A stretch of DNA of 41,867 bases from Candidatus Poribacteria bacterium (lineage in GTDB: Bacteria; Poribacteria; WGA-4E; WGA-3G). A program made the translations under genes and the position numbers. Under the pieces are notes generated by a model, which did not search any database, was not told the origin of the DNA, and saw only the letters and a program-made list of their open reading frames with translations. The DNA lies in contig JAJDXV010000035.1 of NCBI GenBank assembly GCA_022823085.1, positions 1 through 41,867 of the forward strand. The letters run 5' to 3'. Shown piece by piece: positions 25,519 to 35,179 of the stretch (the first letter of the stretch is position 1; the number at the start of each line of letters is the position of its first letter).

Positions 25519-28206
25519 ATGGCACGTTCAAAACAGTCCGACCTGTCGATGATGGAACTCTATAAACAGGTAAAAAAACAGCACGAAGATGCTATCCTTC
25601 TCTGTCGGGTCGGTGATTTCTATGAAGCCTTCTTTGAAGACGCGGAACTCATCGCACGTCTCCTTGAGATCGCTTTGACAACAAGAAGTCATAAAAACCA
25701 GAAATCTCCGCCGCCACCGATGGCAGGCATCCCACACCATGCACTCGACTCCTATCTCTACAAACTCGTCAAAGCGGGACATAAGGTCGCTATCTTGGAG
25801 CAGACCGAGGACGCAAAAGTCGCACGAGACGAGAATCGACTCGTCAAACGAGATGTCGTCAGAATCGTCACCCCCGGCACCGTGACCGATCCGAAAGTTC
25901 TTGAACATAAGCAGAACAATTACCTCATCTCGATTTATCTCAACAAAGACATCTACGGTGTCGCCGTTGCGGATATCTCGACAGGCGAATTTCTGGTAAC
26001 CGAACTCACAGATGTTTCGCGCCTCTGGGCAGAGATTCACCGTTTTTCCCCGAAAGAGTGCCTCTTTTCGGAATCCTTTGAAAATGCGGAGCTGTTTGAC
26101 CGTCTCAAAACCGAACTCAAAGCGACGCTCAATTATTTACCCGATTGGCGGTTTGATGTCGATACCGCGCGAACGGAACTCCTCGAACATTTCCAAACGA
26201 TTTCTCTTGACGGCTTCGGATGCGAACATCTACACACCGCGATTTCTGCCGCTGGCGCGCTGATCTATTATCTCAACGAAACGCAGAAACAGGAAGTCGA
26301 ACATATCACCTCGCTCCACACCTACACGCTCTCCGATTTTATGGTGTTAGATGCCGATACGCAGCGCAACCTCGAACTGACGACTTCTATTCGCGACGGC
26401 TCCACAAAAGGCACGCTCCTTGAAGTCCTCGATCAGACAGTGACGGCGATGGGTGGCAGGCGGATGCGACAGTGCATCTTACAACCACTCCTCGATGAAA
26501 AAGAGATTCAGGAACGGCTCAACGCCGTTGACGAACTCAAGACACAGATTAACCTTCAAGAAGAACTCCGCGACGCACTCGAACAGATGTATGATATCGA
26601 GCGACTCATCTCGCGTATCAGTCTCGGTTCTGTGAACGGACGCGACCTACACGCACTTAAGGATTCCCTGCATCTAATTCCCGAAGTCAAAGTGCAGGTG
26701 CAAAATTGCCACAGCGAACTCTTGGTGTCGTTGGACGAAACGCTGGACACACTGCCTGAGTTGGTCGAGTTGATTGAGAAAGGCATCCATCCCGACCCAC
26801 CCGCAACGATTCGCGAAGGCGGTATTATCTGCGACGGTTATAACGAGGAACTCGACGAACTTCGCGAAATTGTGGGACAGGGAAAAGACTGGATCGCCGC
26901 CATGCAAGAAGAGGAGCGAAAACGCAGCGGTATCCAATCCCTAAAGATCGGATTCAACCAAGTCTTCGGCTATTACATCGACGTGACGAAGCCGAATTTG
27001 GACATGGTGCCGGAGCACTATATCCGTAAACAGACACTTCGGAATTCCGAACGGTTCATCACACCCGAACTCAAGGAACAGGAGGCGAAAGTCCTGAACG
27101 CCGAAGATCGAATCAAGACATTAGAATACGAACTCTTTTGTCAGATTCGGGACGAGGTGTCAAAGTATACGGAAACTGTGCAAAAAATCGGCGCAGCACT
27201 CGCAATGGTCGATGTCCTCGCCAACTTCGCGTATATCGCATCGAAATACAACTACGCGAAACCGACGGTCGCGACTGCAGATGAAATCGTTATCCGAGAC
27301 GGTAGACACCCCGTCGTCGAGCAGCTATTCACACAAGAGGGTTTTGTCCCGAACGATACCGTCCTCAACTGCGACGACGAGCAATTGCATATCATCACGG
27401 GCCCGAATATGAGCGGCAAAAGCACCTATCTCCGCCAGACGGCACTCATCGTTTTAATGGCACAGATCGGATGTTTCGTGCCTGCCGCCGCCGCAAAGAT
27501 CGGGCTCGTAGACCGGATATTCACACGCGTCGGCGCATCCGATAACCTCGTGATGGGACAGAGTACGTTCCTCGTTGAAATGAACGAAACGGCGAATATC
27601 CTCAACAACGCCACCCGAAATAGCCTTGTCATCTTTGACGAAGTCGGGCGCGGCACCAGCACGTTCGACGGACTCAGTATCGCGTGGGCGGTTTCGGAGT
27701 ATCTCCTTGACGAAAAACGGATGGGGGCAAAAACGCTCTTCGCGACGCACTACCACGAGTTAGTGGAACTCGCCAGCAAATATAAACGTGCGAAGAACTA
27801 CAACGTCGCTGTCCATGAGGACGGTCAAAAGGTGACATTCCTCAGAAAAGTCGTTCCCGGCGGTGCAGACCAGAGTTACGGAATCCACGTCGCACGGCTC
27901 GCAGGATTGCCGCAAGTCGTGATCACACGCGCACAGCAGATCCTTGAAGTGCTTGAACAGCACAATCTCAGTGTTGAGGCAGACGGTGCAACTGAGCAGT
28001 CCGCAAAAACACACCCGACAATGCCGAAGCCGCGCCGCCGTGTCTCACGAAAGACACTCCAAAGCGATTCACTGCAGATGGCACTCTTTACACCGAAGAC
28101 GCACCCGCTCATCGAAGAACTCCGACAATTGGAACTCACGCAGTTAACACCTTTAGACGCGGTGAATATCCTCTATGATCTGAAAGCAAAGGCGGAGGAG
28201 TCTTGA
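25519..28206 (+). CDS. mutS: DNA mismatch repair protein MutS
   Basis: An 895-residue complete MutS that recognises mismatches and small loops and recruits MutL. The mismatch-contacting F-x-E motif is at F34-Y35-E36 in GDFYEAF. Connector, core and clamp domains follow, then the ATPase domain with Walker A GPNMSGKST near 628, Walker B/signature DEVGRGTSTFDG near 707, ATHYHEL and the helix-turn-helix SYGIHVARLAGLP. The tail contains the P-rich linker and short LIEELRQL helix usual in bacteria. No mutL is adjacent. AAGGAAA precedes the ATG. It is convergent with mtaB with six bases between stops. Confidence 0.97.
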   Translation: MARSKQSDLSMMELYKQVKKQHEDAILLCRVGDFYEAFFEDAELIARLLEIALTTRSHKNQKSPPPPMAGIPHHALDSYLYKLVKAGHKVAILEQTEDAKVARDENRLVKRDVVRIVTPGTVTDPKVLEHKQNNYLISIYLNKDIYGVAVADISTGEFLVTELTDVSRLWAEIHRFSPKECLFSESFENAELFDRLKTELKATLNYLPDWRFDVDTARTELLEHFQTISLDGFGCEHLHTAISAAGALIYYLNETQKQEVEHITSLHTYTLSDFMVLDADTQRNLELTTSIRDGSTKGTLLEVLDQTVTAMGGRRMRQCILQPLLDEKEIQERLNAVDELKTQINLQEELRDALEQMYDIERLISRISLGSVNGRDLHALKDSLHLIPEVKVQVQNCHSELLVSLDETLDTLPELVELIEKGIHPDPPATIREGGIICDGYNEELDELREIVGQGKDWIAAMQEEERKRSGIQSLKIGFNQVFGYYIDVTKPNLDMVPEHYIRKQTLRNSERFITPELKEQEAKVLNAEDRIKTLEYELFCQIRDEVSKYTETVQKIGAALAMVDVLANFAYIASKYNYAKPTVATADEIVIRDGRHPVVEQLFTQEGFVPNDTVLNCDDEQLHIITGPNMSGKSTYLRQTALIVLMAQIGCFVPAAAAKIGLVDRIFTRVGASDNLVMGQSTFLVEMNETANILNNATRNSLVIFDEVGRGTSTFDGLSIAWAVSEYLLDEKRMGAKTLFATHYHELVELASKYKRAKNYNVAVHEDGQKVTFLRKVVPGGADQSYGIHVARLAGLPQVVITRAQQILEVLEQHNLSVEADGATEQSAKTHPTMPKPRRRVSRKTLQSDSLQMALFTPKTHPLIEELRQLELTQLTPLDAVNILYDLKAKAEES

Positions 28207-28212
28207 CACAGG

Positions 28213-29568
28213 TTAGGCGGCAGCGATCCAGTGCCCTTCTAACGCACCTAAAGTAACGCGCTGAATCTTATTGATTTCGCTCTCTGGAGCATCGACGAGA
28301 ACGCGGAGGTAGTTGTCTGTAAAACCGGCGAGACGGTTATTTTCACCTTCTCTGCTCGCTTCAATCAAGACAGACTTCTGTTTTCCGAGCATCCGTTGTC
28401 GGAATGCTGTGTTGAGGCGTTCGCCAAGCGCGATCATCTCTTGGCTCCGTGCAGCGGAGATGTGTGGCGATACCTGATCCGGGTAGGTCGCTGCGGGGGT
28501 GCCTTTACGGGGTGAGTAACGGAACACATGCAGTTGGCTGAAGCCGATTTCTTCAACGAATCGGCACGATTCTTCAAAATGGGTGTCCGTCTCGCCGGGA
28601 AATCCGACCATAATATCGGTGGTAATCCCGACATCGTCGCCGAAGACACACCGTAGGTTCTCAACGAGATGCGCAAAATCCGCTGTTGTATAACGCCGGC
28701 GCATCTGTCGCAATATCTCATCGGAACCGGCTTGGATAGGTAGATGGAAGTGTGGCATACATTTCGGGAGTGCTGCCATCCGTTCACCAAGGGTATCTGG
28801 GAAATACATTGGCTCAATCGAACTGAAACGGATGCGTTCGATGCCTTCAATGTCGTGGATACGCGCTAAAATATCGGCAATATCTCTGTCTCGCCCGGTA
28901 TCCATACCGTAGGCACCGAGATGTACACCGGTGATAACGATCTCTTTGATGCCGCTGTCAGCAATGCGCCGCGCCTCTTCGGCGATGGCATCAAGTGGAC
29001 GGCTCGTCATTCGACCGCGCACGTAAGGGATGATGCAATAGGTACAGAAAGCACTGCACCCGTCTTGAACTTTGATAAGGGCGCGTGTACGTTTGCCTGC
29101 ATCGCTAACGCCTGTGCTGAAGCGGGCGTGTTCTCGGATCGCATCGTGTTGTACCGGTTCTATTGAGAGAAGTGGATTCGACGCTTGACGCACCGTTTCG
29201 GTCGCGGATGGCGTTTCGGCGTGTAAGAGATCCAAGTAATGCTGGAAATCCGCTTTTTCGCGGTTACCGAAAACGAACGATACGCCCGGTATGTCTTCAA
29301 TCGCCGCACGGTCGCTTTCAGCATAGCAGCCGGTAACGAGCACCTTAGCGTTTGGATGCTGTCGGATGGCGCGCCGAATCGTTTGCCGTGCTTTTTGATC
29401 GGCGACGTTTGTTACCGTGCAAGTGTTGATAAGATAAAGGTCTGCCTGCTGGCGTGAACTCTCGTTGTCAAGGACAGTATATCCGTTGCGCTGGAGGGTT
29501 TCACGCATCGATTGCGTATCGTATTGGTTTGCCTTGCATCCCATCGTAATCAGTTTTGCAGTTCTCAT
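28213..29568 (-). CDS. mtaB: tRNA (t6A37) methylthiotransferase MtaB
   Basis: A 451-residue radical-SAM methylthiotransferase that adds a methylthio group to t6A at position 37 of ANN-decoding tRNAs. The N-terminal UPF0004 domain has three cluster cysteines (GCKANQYDTQS with C11, INTCTVTN, VTGCYAE). The radical-SAM CX3CX2C is CSAFCTYC in the middle, followed by IPYVRGR, and the C-terminal TRAM-like region ends the protein. GCKANQYDTQ and the EPVQHD-to-RALIKVQDGC layout separate MtaB from MiaB and RimO. No obvious operon partner lies nearby. The ATG opens directly on the MRTAKLITMG strand typical of the family. Confidence 0.95.
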   Translation of the reverse strand: MRTAKLITMGCKANQYDTQSMRETLQRNGYTVLDNESSRQQADLYLINTCTVTNVADQKARQTIRRAIRQHPNAKVLVTGCYAESDRAAIEDIPGVSFVFGNREKADFQHYLDLLHAETPSATETVRQASNPLLSIEPVQHDAIREHARFSTGVSDAGKRTRALIKVQDGCSAFCTYCIIPYVRGRMTSRPLDAIAEEARRIADSGIKEIVITGVHLGAYGMDTGRDRDIADILARIHDIEGIERIRFSSIEPMYFPDTLGERMAALPKCMPHFHLPIQAGSDEILRQMRRRYTTADFAHLVENLRCVFGDDVGITTDIMVGFPGETDTHFEESCRFVEEIGFSQLHVFRYSPRKGTPAATYPDQVSPHISAARSQEMIALGERLNTAFRQRMLGKQKSVLIEASREGENNRLAGFTDNYLRVLVDAPESEINKIQRVTLGALEGHWIAAA

Positions 29569-29774
29569 GCGTTTTTTGGAAAAGGTGTTTACTGTTTAAG
29601 TTTTCATCTACAGGCTTCGCAGACAAGGTTTCTCGCTTCGCCTATTTCCAAGTAAATATTATACCCAGTTTTTACCCGAATTGCAAATGGGATTGTTTAG
29701 TTTTCCTACTAAAATCTTTCCCGTCTGTAGCATAGCGAGGTATAGGTTAGATAATTGGAATGAAACAGGAAGAT

Positions 29775-29795
29775 AGGCGGGTCCGAAGCCCGCCT
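29775..29795. terminator. hairpin downstream of the Gfo/Idh/MocA gene
   Basis: AGGCGGG (29775-29781), loop TCCGAAG and CCCGCCT (29789-29795) lie 22 bases past the 3' end of the minus-strand oxidoreductase gene. There is no clear T-run, so termination is uncertain. The rest of the gap 29569-29817 shows nothing further. Confidence 0.45.
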
Positions 29796-29817
29796 CACAG
29801 AAAGGTTGATTAACTGT

Positions 29818-30789
29818 TTATGATAAGTCAACCGATTTGCCGGTGCGTGCGCATTCGTAGATCGCCATGTTGAGTGCAACAGAACGTCTGCCTTCGTAGC
29901 CATCAACTGCAGGGGAGGCGCCATCATTAATAACACGGATCGCATCTTCGATCACATTATTCGGATAAGGCGGCAGTTCGATTTCCGGTTCGTCATCATC
30001 GGCGAATTCCCACATATCCGGTCCAAGACCGATGATGCCTTTTTCGCCGTGAATCTGAATCATTGAGACGTTACCACCAGGGTACGTTGTCGTTGTCAGG
30101 ACGTGTCCAAGCGCACCACTTTCAAATTCGAGGATCGCCGAAGTCATATCCTCAGTTTCACAATTCTCGTGGTCATAGACATCGAAGTGTGCACCGATGA
30201 TCCGTTTAACGGGACCCATGAACCAGAGCATGAGGTCGATGTAATGCACACCTTGGTTCATGATAGAACCGCCACCGTCGAGTTCCCACGTGCCGTGCCA
30301 ACCGACGTAGTAGCTATCCGGACGTTTCCATTTCATGCGGAGTTCGCAGAGGAGCGGTCTACCGATAGCACCGGTCGCGAGTGCCTGCTGGATCCGTCGA
30401 TTGTGCGTACCGTAACGATTGCCGAAGTCAACAAGCAATTTGACATCGTTGTCTTCACAGGTTTTGATAAGGGAATTACAATTTTCGACGCTGACATCCA
30501 TCGGTTTTGTCGTGATAACGTGTTTACCGCGGCGTGCCGCTTCCTCCCCGAATTTTCCGTGGAGTCCGCTCGGTGTCATAATCATTGCCACATCGATGTC
30601 ATCGCGGTCGAACATCTCAAGCGCATCGCCGTGACTTTCGCAGTCGAAACGCTCTTCAGCCGCTTTACGCCGATCTTCGACGAGATCCGCTACAGCGACG
30701 AGTTCTGCACCGTCCGTGCTGTGAATCATACCGGAGCGGTTCATACCCATACCTAAACCGACAACGCCAAAACGTAGATTTTTAGCCAT
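29818..30789 (-). CDS. Gfo/Idh/MocA family oxidoreductase
   Basis: A 323-residue NAD(P)-dependent sugar or inositol dehydrogenase-like protein. The N-terminal Rossmann fold begins with FGVVGLGMGMNRSG and includes the family TTKPMDVS (the EKP position, here TKP). The C-terminal domain has the catalytic-site pattern GGGSIMNQGVHYIDLMLW, with the histidine and aspartate expected for the H-x-x-D catalytic pair. The substrate cannot be deduced. AGGAG is eight bases before the ATG. It diverges from the CRTAC1-like gene over a 51-base gap holding overlapping promoters. The common association of such oxidoreductases with TIM-barrel isomerases is not present here. Confidence 0.92.
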   Translation of the reverse strand: MAKNLRFGVVGLGMGMNRSGMIHSTDGAELVAVADLVEDRRKAAEERFDCESHGDALEMFDRDDIDVAMIMTPSGLHGKFGEEAARRGKHVITTKPMDVSVENCNSLIKTCEDNDVKLLVDFGNRYGTHNRRIQQALATGAIGRPLLCELRMKWKRPDSYYVGWHGTWELDGGGSIMNQGVHYIDLMLWFMGPVKRIIGAHFDVYDHENCETEDMTSAILEFESGALGHVLTTTTYPGGNVSMIQIHGEKGIIGLGPDMWEFADDDEPEIELPPYPNNVIEDAIRVINDGASPAVDGYEGRRSVALNMAIYECARTGKSVDLS

Positions 30790-30809
30790 TATATTTTCTC
30801 CTTTTATAG

Positions 30810-30837
30810 TTGACTAACAACCATTATAGCATATACA
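30810..30837. promoter_or_regulatory. overlapping divergent promoters in a 51-base gap
   Basis: On the plus strand TTGACT (30810-30815), a 16-base spacer and TATACA (30832-30837) precede the ATGATG at 30841. On the minus strand TGCTATAAT (TATAAT read from 30828 to 30823) gives a perfect extended -10 for the oxidoreductase gene. The two would compete for polymerase. Confidence 0.55.
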
Positions 30838-30840
30838 GAG

Positions 30841-32493
30841 ATGATGTGTTACAAAAAATTGACACCACGGACATTCGGATTACTACTGACGGTCTTTATC
30901 CTTCACGCTGTGCTACTATACGCGGATAGCACCCGTTTCACCGACATAACGGCGGAACTCGGTGTCGAATTTCGCCATGTAAACGGTGAGAGCGGACAGA
31001 AATACTTCATTGAACCGATCGGCAGCGGGGTTGTCCTCTTCGATTTTGACAACGACAGCGATTTGGATCTCTATCTCATCAACGGTAGCGATCTACCCGG
31101 ACGAACTTCGCCAGTCGTACCGACAAACCGCCTCTACCGTAACGACGGCGATACCTTCACGGATGTGACAACACAAGCAGCTGTTGGAGATACAGGCTAC
31201 GGATTAGGGGGTTGTGTCGGTGATTACAACAACGACGGGTTTACCGACCTTTATGTAACAAATTACGGTCCAAATGTCCTGTATCGGAACAATGGAGACA
31301 GCACTTTTACAGATGTCACCGAATCCGCCGGGATCGCCGGAAATCAGCTCAGCAGCGGCTGCGCTTTTGTAGACGTTGATGCTGACGGTTACGTGGATCT
31401 CTATGTCGTCAACTATGTCCAATTTGATCCAGCGACAAATCCTGAATGCACTCGGCAGGGGGTTCGGACGTATTGCACACCAGAGGCACTGCAAGGGGCT
31501 GCGGATATTCTCTACCACAACAACGGCGACGGCACTTTCAAAGATATAACGGCAACGGCAGGTATCAGTGGCGCCAACGGAAAAGGGTTAGGGGTCGTCT
31601 GTGGTGATGTCGATAACGATGGCGATACGGATATTTTTGTTGCGAACGATACCACGCCGAATTTCCTTTACCTCAACGATAGCAACGCTCGGATTAAGAT
31701 GACAGAGGACGCACTTTTTGCCGGTGTGGCTCTCAGCGAGGAGGGACGTGCTTACAGCGGAATGGGCGCAAACCTCGGCGATTTCGACAACGACGGCTAT
31801 CTTGACATCGTCATCACAAATTTTCAGGATCAGACGAATAGCCTTTACCACAACGCACAGAGCGGTTTTTTCAACGAGGTGAGTTTCGCGAAAGGTGTCG
31901 GCGAGAAGAGTCTCCGCTATCTGGCATGGGGTACTGATTTTGTCGATTTTAACAATGACGGTTGGTTAGACCTGTTCGTTGCGAACGGTCACCTGGACGA
32001 TAATATCGCTGACATTGATCCGATTGGCACCTACGCGCAACCGAACCAGCTTTTTCTTAACAACGGTGGTGTCAATTTTGAAGCGTCTATTGATACGGCA
32101 ATCAAGATTCAAAAAGTGAGTCGTGGCACCGCATTCGGCGATATAGATAACGATGGCGATATGGATATCGTTGTCTCTAATCTGAAAGACACACCGACGG
32201 TTTTACGAAACGACGGCGGCAATGCAGCGCAGTGGTTGCAGGTCAAGCTGATCGGGACACACTGTAATCGCGACGCAATCGGTGCGCGGGTGACGCTTGT
32301 TTCTGGCGACGTAACACAGACCCGTGAGGTCAAAAGCGGCTCAGGCTACCTCAGCCAGAACGATCTCCGCCTACACTTCGGGTTAGGCGATGCGACACGG
32401 GTTGATACCCTGACAGTCCGTTGGCTCTGTGGCAAAATCCAAACCTTACAGGACATCGAAACGAATCAGGTGCTTGTTATTTCTGAAGAATAG
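30841..32493 (+). CDS. CRTAC1/ASPIC-UnbV family secreted beta-propeller protein
   Basis: A 550-residue exported protein. A signal peptide (about residues 1-29: basic start, then FGLLLTVFILHAVLLY, cut near ADS) is followed by FTDITAELGVEF. Next are many FG-GAP/VCBS calcium-binding repeats of the form DFDNDSDLDLYLIN, DYNNDGFTDLYV, DVDNDGDTDIFVAN and DFDNDGYLDIVITN, forming a beta-propeller. The C-terminus is the ASPIC/UnbV domain (RDAIGARVTLVSGD, then SGSGYLSQNDLRLHFGLG). Such proteins are numerous in planctomycetes and Poribacteria and bind calcium and probably carbohydrate or protein at the cell surface. No Shine-Dalgarno is visible, and the predicted transcript would begin close to the ATG (see finding). 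Confidence 0.92.
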   Translation: MMCYKKLTPRTFGLLLTVFILHAVLLYADSTRFTDITAELGVEFRHVNGESGQKYFIEPIGSGVVLFDFDNDSDLDLYLINGSDLPGRTSPVVPTNRLYRNDGDTFTDVTTQAAVGDTGYGLGGCVGDYNNDGFTDLYVTNYGPNVLYRNNGDSTFTDVTESAGIAGNQLSSGCAFVDVDADGYVDLYVVNYVQFDPATNPECTRQGVRTYCTPEALQGAADILYHNNGDGTFKDITATAGISGANGKGLGVVCGDVDNDGDTDIFVANDTTPNFLYLNDSNARIKMTEDALFAGVALSEEGRAYSGMGANLGDFDNDGYLDIVITNFQDQTNSLYHNAQSGFFNEVSFAKGVGEKSLRYLAWGTDFVDFNNDGWLDLFVANGHLDDNIADIDPIGTYAQPNQLFLNNGGVNFEASIDTAIKIQKVSRGTAFGDIDNDGDMDIVVSNLKDTPTVLRNDGGNAAQWLQVKLIGTHCNRDAIGARVTLVSGDVTQTREVKSGSGYLSQNDLRLHFGLGDATRVDTLTVRWLCGKIQTLQDIETNQVLVISEE

Positions 32494-32501
32494 TGTGTTC
32501 C

Positions 32502-33416
32502 CTACGGTGCTGCGTAATCGTCAGGATTGTTCTTCCGCCAATTCGGGAGATACCCATCCGTATGTCCAAAGCCGTAGGAGGGTCCGATTTGGTTTACGCT
32601 CGCCCAGGGCCACGCCTGTCCACCGATTAAACGAAATTCATTTCCTTTACCACACAGCCAATAGAATATATGCGCTACGTATCTTGCAACGCCGTGTCCA
32701 CCGTATTCGGCTGTCTGAAAGTCGAAATCGGGTTCTTGCTGCCAGTCCCGTGTCGGTGGCACTGTCCGCCAGTAACTATATTTCAGCATGTGGCGCAATC
32801 CCTCTGCTGTGGATTCGCCGCGCCGATGGAGGATACTCTGCAAGTGGATGACGAAAGACCCCGCAGGTCCCGCACTTGAAACGCCTTTTTCGTTTATATC
32901 TCGGCTTGTCGAATGGATATGCGAACCGGGCAGCAGCTCTGTCGGACCCAATTCTAACGGTGTATCTTGCGGGAAATAGAATACCTCAAGAAAGTTGATT
33001 TCGGGACCGAACACGTGGTCGGCATCGTGATGCCACCCTTGCGCTGGCATCGGACACTCGACGCGATGATTACTGACCAATACGGGTAACCCGACGTTCT
33101 TGCCGAGCAGTGAACGCAACGCACCCGCGAGTTCTCGGTTTAGTAGCACATGCTCAATATACCAATCTTCCAATAGAATAGAACTCGGTTCGTGTGTATC
33201 CCGGATCCGTTCTAAATCGGCATGCGTCATACCTTTCGGAATAAAGCACGGATTTATTGGCACATCGCCGTTGAGATAGTCGAACGTCCGCTGATTAATC
33301 TCATCAGGCACGACACCTTGGAGTTGCAGGTAGCCGTCCCGACAAAACTGCAGCACCTGTGTATCGGTAAGTGTCGGTTCACAATCAAAGGTGCGGTTTA
33401 CTTCGTCATATTTCAT
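32502..33416 (-). CDS. phytanoyl-CoA dioxygenase (PhyH) family protein
   Basis: A PhyH-type Fe(II)/2-oxoglutarate dioxygenase of about 304 residues. The first metal motif is GWHHDADHV, with H129 and D131 in the canonical HxD spacing, so unlike the other two PhyH proteins here it keeps the carboxylate. ELGPTELLPGSHIHST (about 155-170) is the family core, and a later LHRRGESTAEGLRHM supplies the distal histidine and arginine candidates. The ATG at 33416 was chosen over one at 33446 because AAGGGA precedes it. It is convergent with the CRTAC1-like gene, with eight bases between stops. The substrate is unknown. Confidence 0.85.
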   Translation of the reverse strand: MKYDEVNRTFDCEPTLTDTQVLQFCRDGYLQLQGVVPDEINQRTFDYLNGDVPINPCFIPKGMTHADLERIRDTHEPSSILLEDWYIEHVLLNRELAGALRSLLGKNVGLPVLVSNHRVECPMPAQGWHHDADHVFGPEINFLEVFYFPQDTPLELGPTELLPGSHIHSTSRDINEKGVSSAGPAGSFVIHLQSILHRRGESTAEGLRHMLKYSYWRTVPPTRDWQQEPDFDFQTAEYGGHGVARYVAHIFYWLCGKGNEFRLIGGQAWPWASVNQIGPSYGFGHTDGYLPNWRKNNPDDYAAP

Positions 33417-33433
33417 CTTTGATTCCCTTAAAG

Positions 33434-33904
33434 TTAGAAGGTCCAACCCTCTCTTTCCATGAACCCTTGCAGACTTGTCCAGTCCACATCAAAATGCCTG
33501 CAGATGTTTGGAACTTTTGCAGCACGCGGTCTTTCACTTTCTTGTGTAACGACACAATAGTCCATAACCTTTGCTTGAGCAACAACGAACGGATCCGCGA
33601 AAGGATTATTTCCCAACTGTGTTCTATCCGGCAGCGATGCTTTGAAATGTGGCACGGAAAATATATCGTTGACCAATTGCATTACTGCTGAACTTGGCGT
33701 GACAAATATGTTTTTGTGGAGTTTTATCCACTTGATTAAATGATCTTCAGCCGCGTTTATATCTAACTCTCTGCGAACTTCACGCACAGAAATTATTTTG
33801 CTATTTTCTACCGCCTGATTAAATGCTTCCCAAAAACTCGGAAATTGTTCTGGATAGTAGTGCCCTATTACTATGAAACAATTTGTGTCAAATACGTAAG
33901 CCAT
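33434..33904 (-). CDS. DUF4411 PIN-domain toxin-like protein
   Basis: A 156-residue PIN-domain protein of the DUF4411 family. It opens with YVFDTNCFIVIGHYYPEQFPSFWEAF, followed by SVREVRREL and later NPFADPFVVAQAKVMDYCVVTQE, which supply the PIN acidic residues (the first Asp, the Glu of VRREL and the paired Asp positions). The family is typically an RNase toxin. Its ATG shares one base with the TAA of the XRE/ImmA gene upstream (TAATG), so the pair is translationally coupled, and this order with a COG2856-type regulator is a recurrent toxin-antitoxin arrangement. The role as toxin is inferred from that context. Confidence 0.88.
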   Translation of the reverse strand: MAYVFDTNCFIVIGHYYPEQFPSFWEAFNQAVENSKIISVREVRRELDINAAEDHLIKWIKLHKNIFVTPSSAVMQLVNDIFSVPHFKASLPDRTQLGNNPFADPFVVAQAKVMDYCVVTQESERPRAAKVPNICRHFDVDWTSLQGFMEREGWTF

Positions 33905-35097
33905 TAACGGAGAGCCCTTTTCAATAGGCGATCTTCTAACTGGGGTAAGTGTTTAACTTTCACGTTTAGATGTTCCGCAAGTTGTTCAACGGAACAATGT
34001 CCATCACGATATTTTCCAAACGCGAGTTCCATAAATCTGTACCCCAGATACGCTGCGCGAGTGTTGTAATAGCTCCCGCCACTTGAGGTTGTTCTATCTG
34101 TTCTTTTCCGTTTGTAATCTTCAGTCCATCGATTCATCTTTTCCCAATAATACCGTTGTGTAAGAATACCTTTTTTGACTAACTTCAGTAAGATGACCGG
34201 ACGGCTCACTTTATAGTGATTTGCCAATTTTTCTATCGCATCATCATCGTAAATGGAGTAATTGAGACGAGTGTTCAGATCGTCAGATGGAACTAGAAAT
34301 TCAGCGGCAAATTGATCGCAAAAATCTTCAATTTCTTTAGAAGTTAACTTAGTACTACGTATGATACCACCGCTAAAGGCATTACTGCGAAAAATGCCGC
34401 TTCGTGTGATGCCATTCTCACCGATTAAAAGGTGCGCTAACTCATGAAAGAGTGAGAATATCTGTCGCACTAGGGGTCTACTGTTGTTTAAGTAAATCAC
34501 CGGAAATTCATCATGAACAAGGCAAAAACCGTCAACTGAGCCGTCTTGGAATGCGTCCTTAAAAACAAAAATGCCTGCTTCTTCGATGCTATCCCGCCAA
34601 TTTTCAAATGCCTCTGCTGCAGTACTCCACTCCGCTTGTGTATTAACGTCTATATCCAAGTAAATCCGAGTTTGTTGTGCTAATGCTGCAACTGATTTAG
34701 CAGATTTCGCCTGCAGATCACGGAAAAGTTTCTTTTTCGATGGATTTGTCCCGAGATTTAATTCCATTAAGGAAAGTTGCCTTGCATAAGCCTGTCTCAA
34801 CAGAATATGGATTTGTGGCTCCAACGGAGTATTATCAGAACTTCGTAGCGCAAGATTCTCGGCTATGTTCGGTTCATCGGGAGGTTTTGGTAAGAAGAAA
34901 AGGGCGATGGGACGCTTGTACTTATCTGCTAATTTCTCGAGTTGAATATAAGTCGGCGCGCGTTCTCCCGATTCCCAATCGTTGACGATTGAGGCATCTT
35001 TTCTCAAAAACGCAGCGATCGCTTCTACGGTGTACCCGGAACGTTCGCGCGCCCATTTAAGAATGTCGGGGTTAATCCCATTAATGTATCCAGCCAT
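33904..35097 (-). CDS. XRE-type regulator with ImmA/IrrE metallopeptidase domain (antitoxin-like)
   Basis: A 397-residue two-domain protein. Residues about 5-70 form an XRE helix-turn-helix (LKWARERSGYTVEAIAAFL, then WESGERAPTYIQLEKLADKY). Around residue 220 is the zinc-metallopeptidase motif FHELAHLL followed by a downstream glutamate region (FCDQFAAEFLVP), typical of COG2856/ImmA-IrrE proteins. It probably represses its own operon and neutralises the DUF4411 toxin encoded one base downstream. A promoter lies upstream at 35180-35209. The C-terminal tail (beyond about 310) is specific to the longer members of this group. Confidence 0.88.
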   Translation of the reverse strand: MAGYINGINPDILKWARERSGYTVEAIAAFLRKDASIVNDWESGERAPTYIQLEKLADKYKRPIALFFLPKPPDEPNIAENLALRSSDNTPLEPQIHILLRQAYARQLSLMELNLGTNPSKKKLFRDLQAKSAKSVAALAQQTRIYLDIDVNTQAEWSTAAEAFENWRDSIEEAGIFVFKDAFQDGSVDGFCLVHDEFPVIYLNNSRPLVRQIFSLFHELAHLLIGENGITRSGIFRSNAFSGGIIRSTKLTSKEIEDFCDQFAAEFLVPSDDLNTRLNYSIYDDDAIEKLANHYKVSRPVILLKLVKKGILTQRYYWEKMNRWTEDYKRKRTDRTTSSGGSYYNTRAAYLGYRFMELAFGKYRDGHCSVEQLAEHLNVKVKHLPQLEDRLLKRALR

Positions 35098-35179
35098 GAC
35101 GGTGATCTCAATAATTAAGCAAACTTTCTCATAAGGCGATTATAATCTATCTATACACGAAATAAAACCATGTTTATAT

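Noticed and set aside
30103..30756. Plus-strand frame of 217 codons opposite the Gfo/Idh/MocA gene
   Set aside because: Antisense shadow of a gene with clear Rossmann and catalytic motifs.
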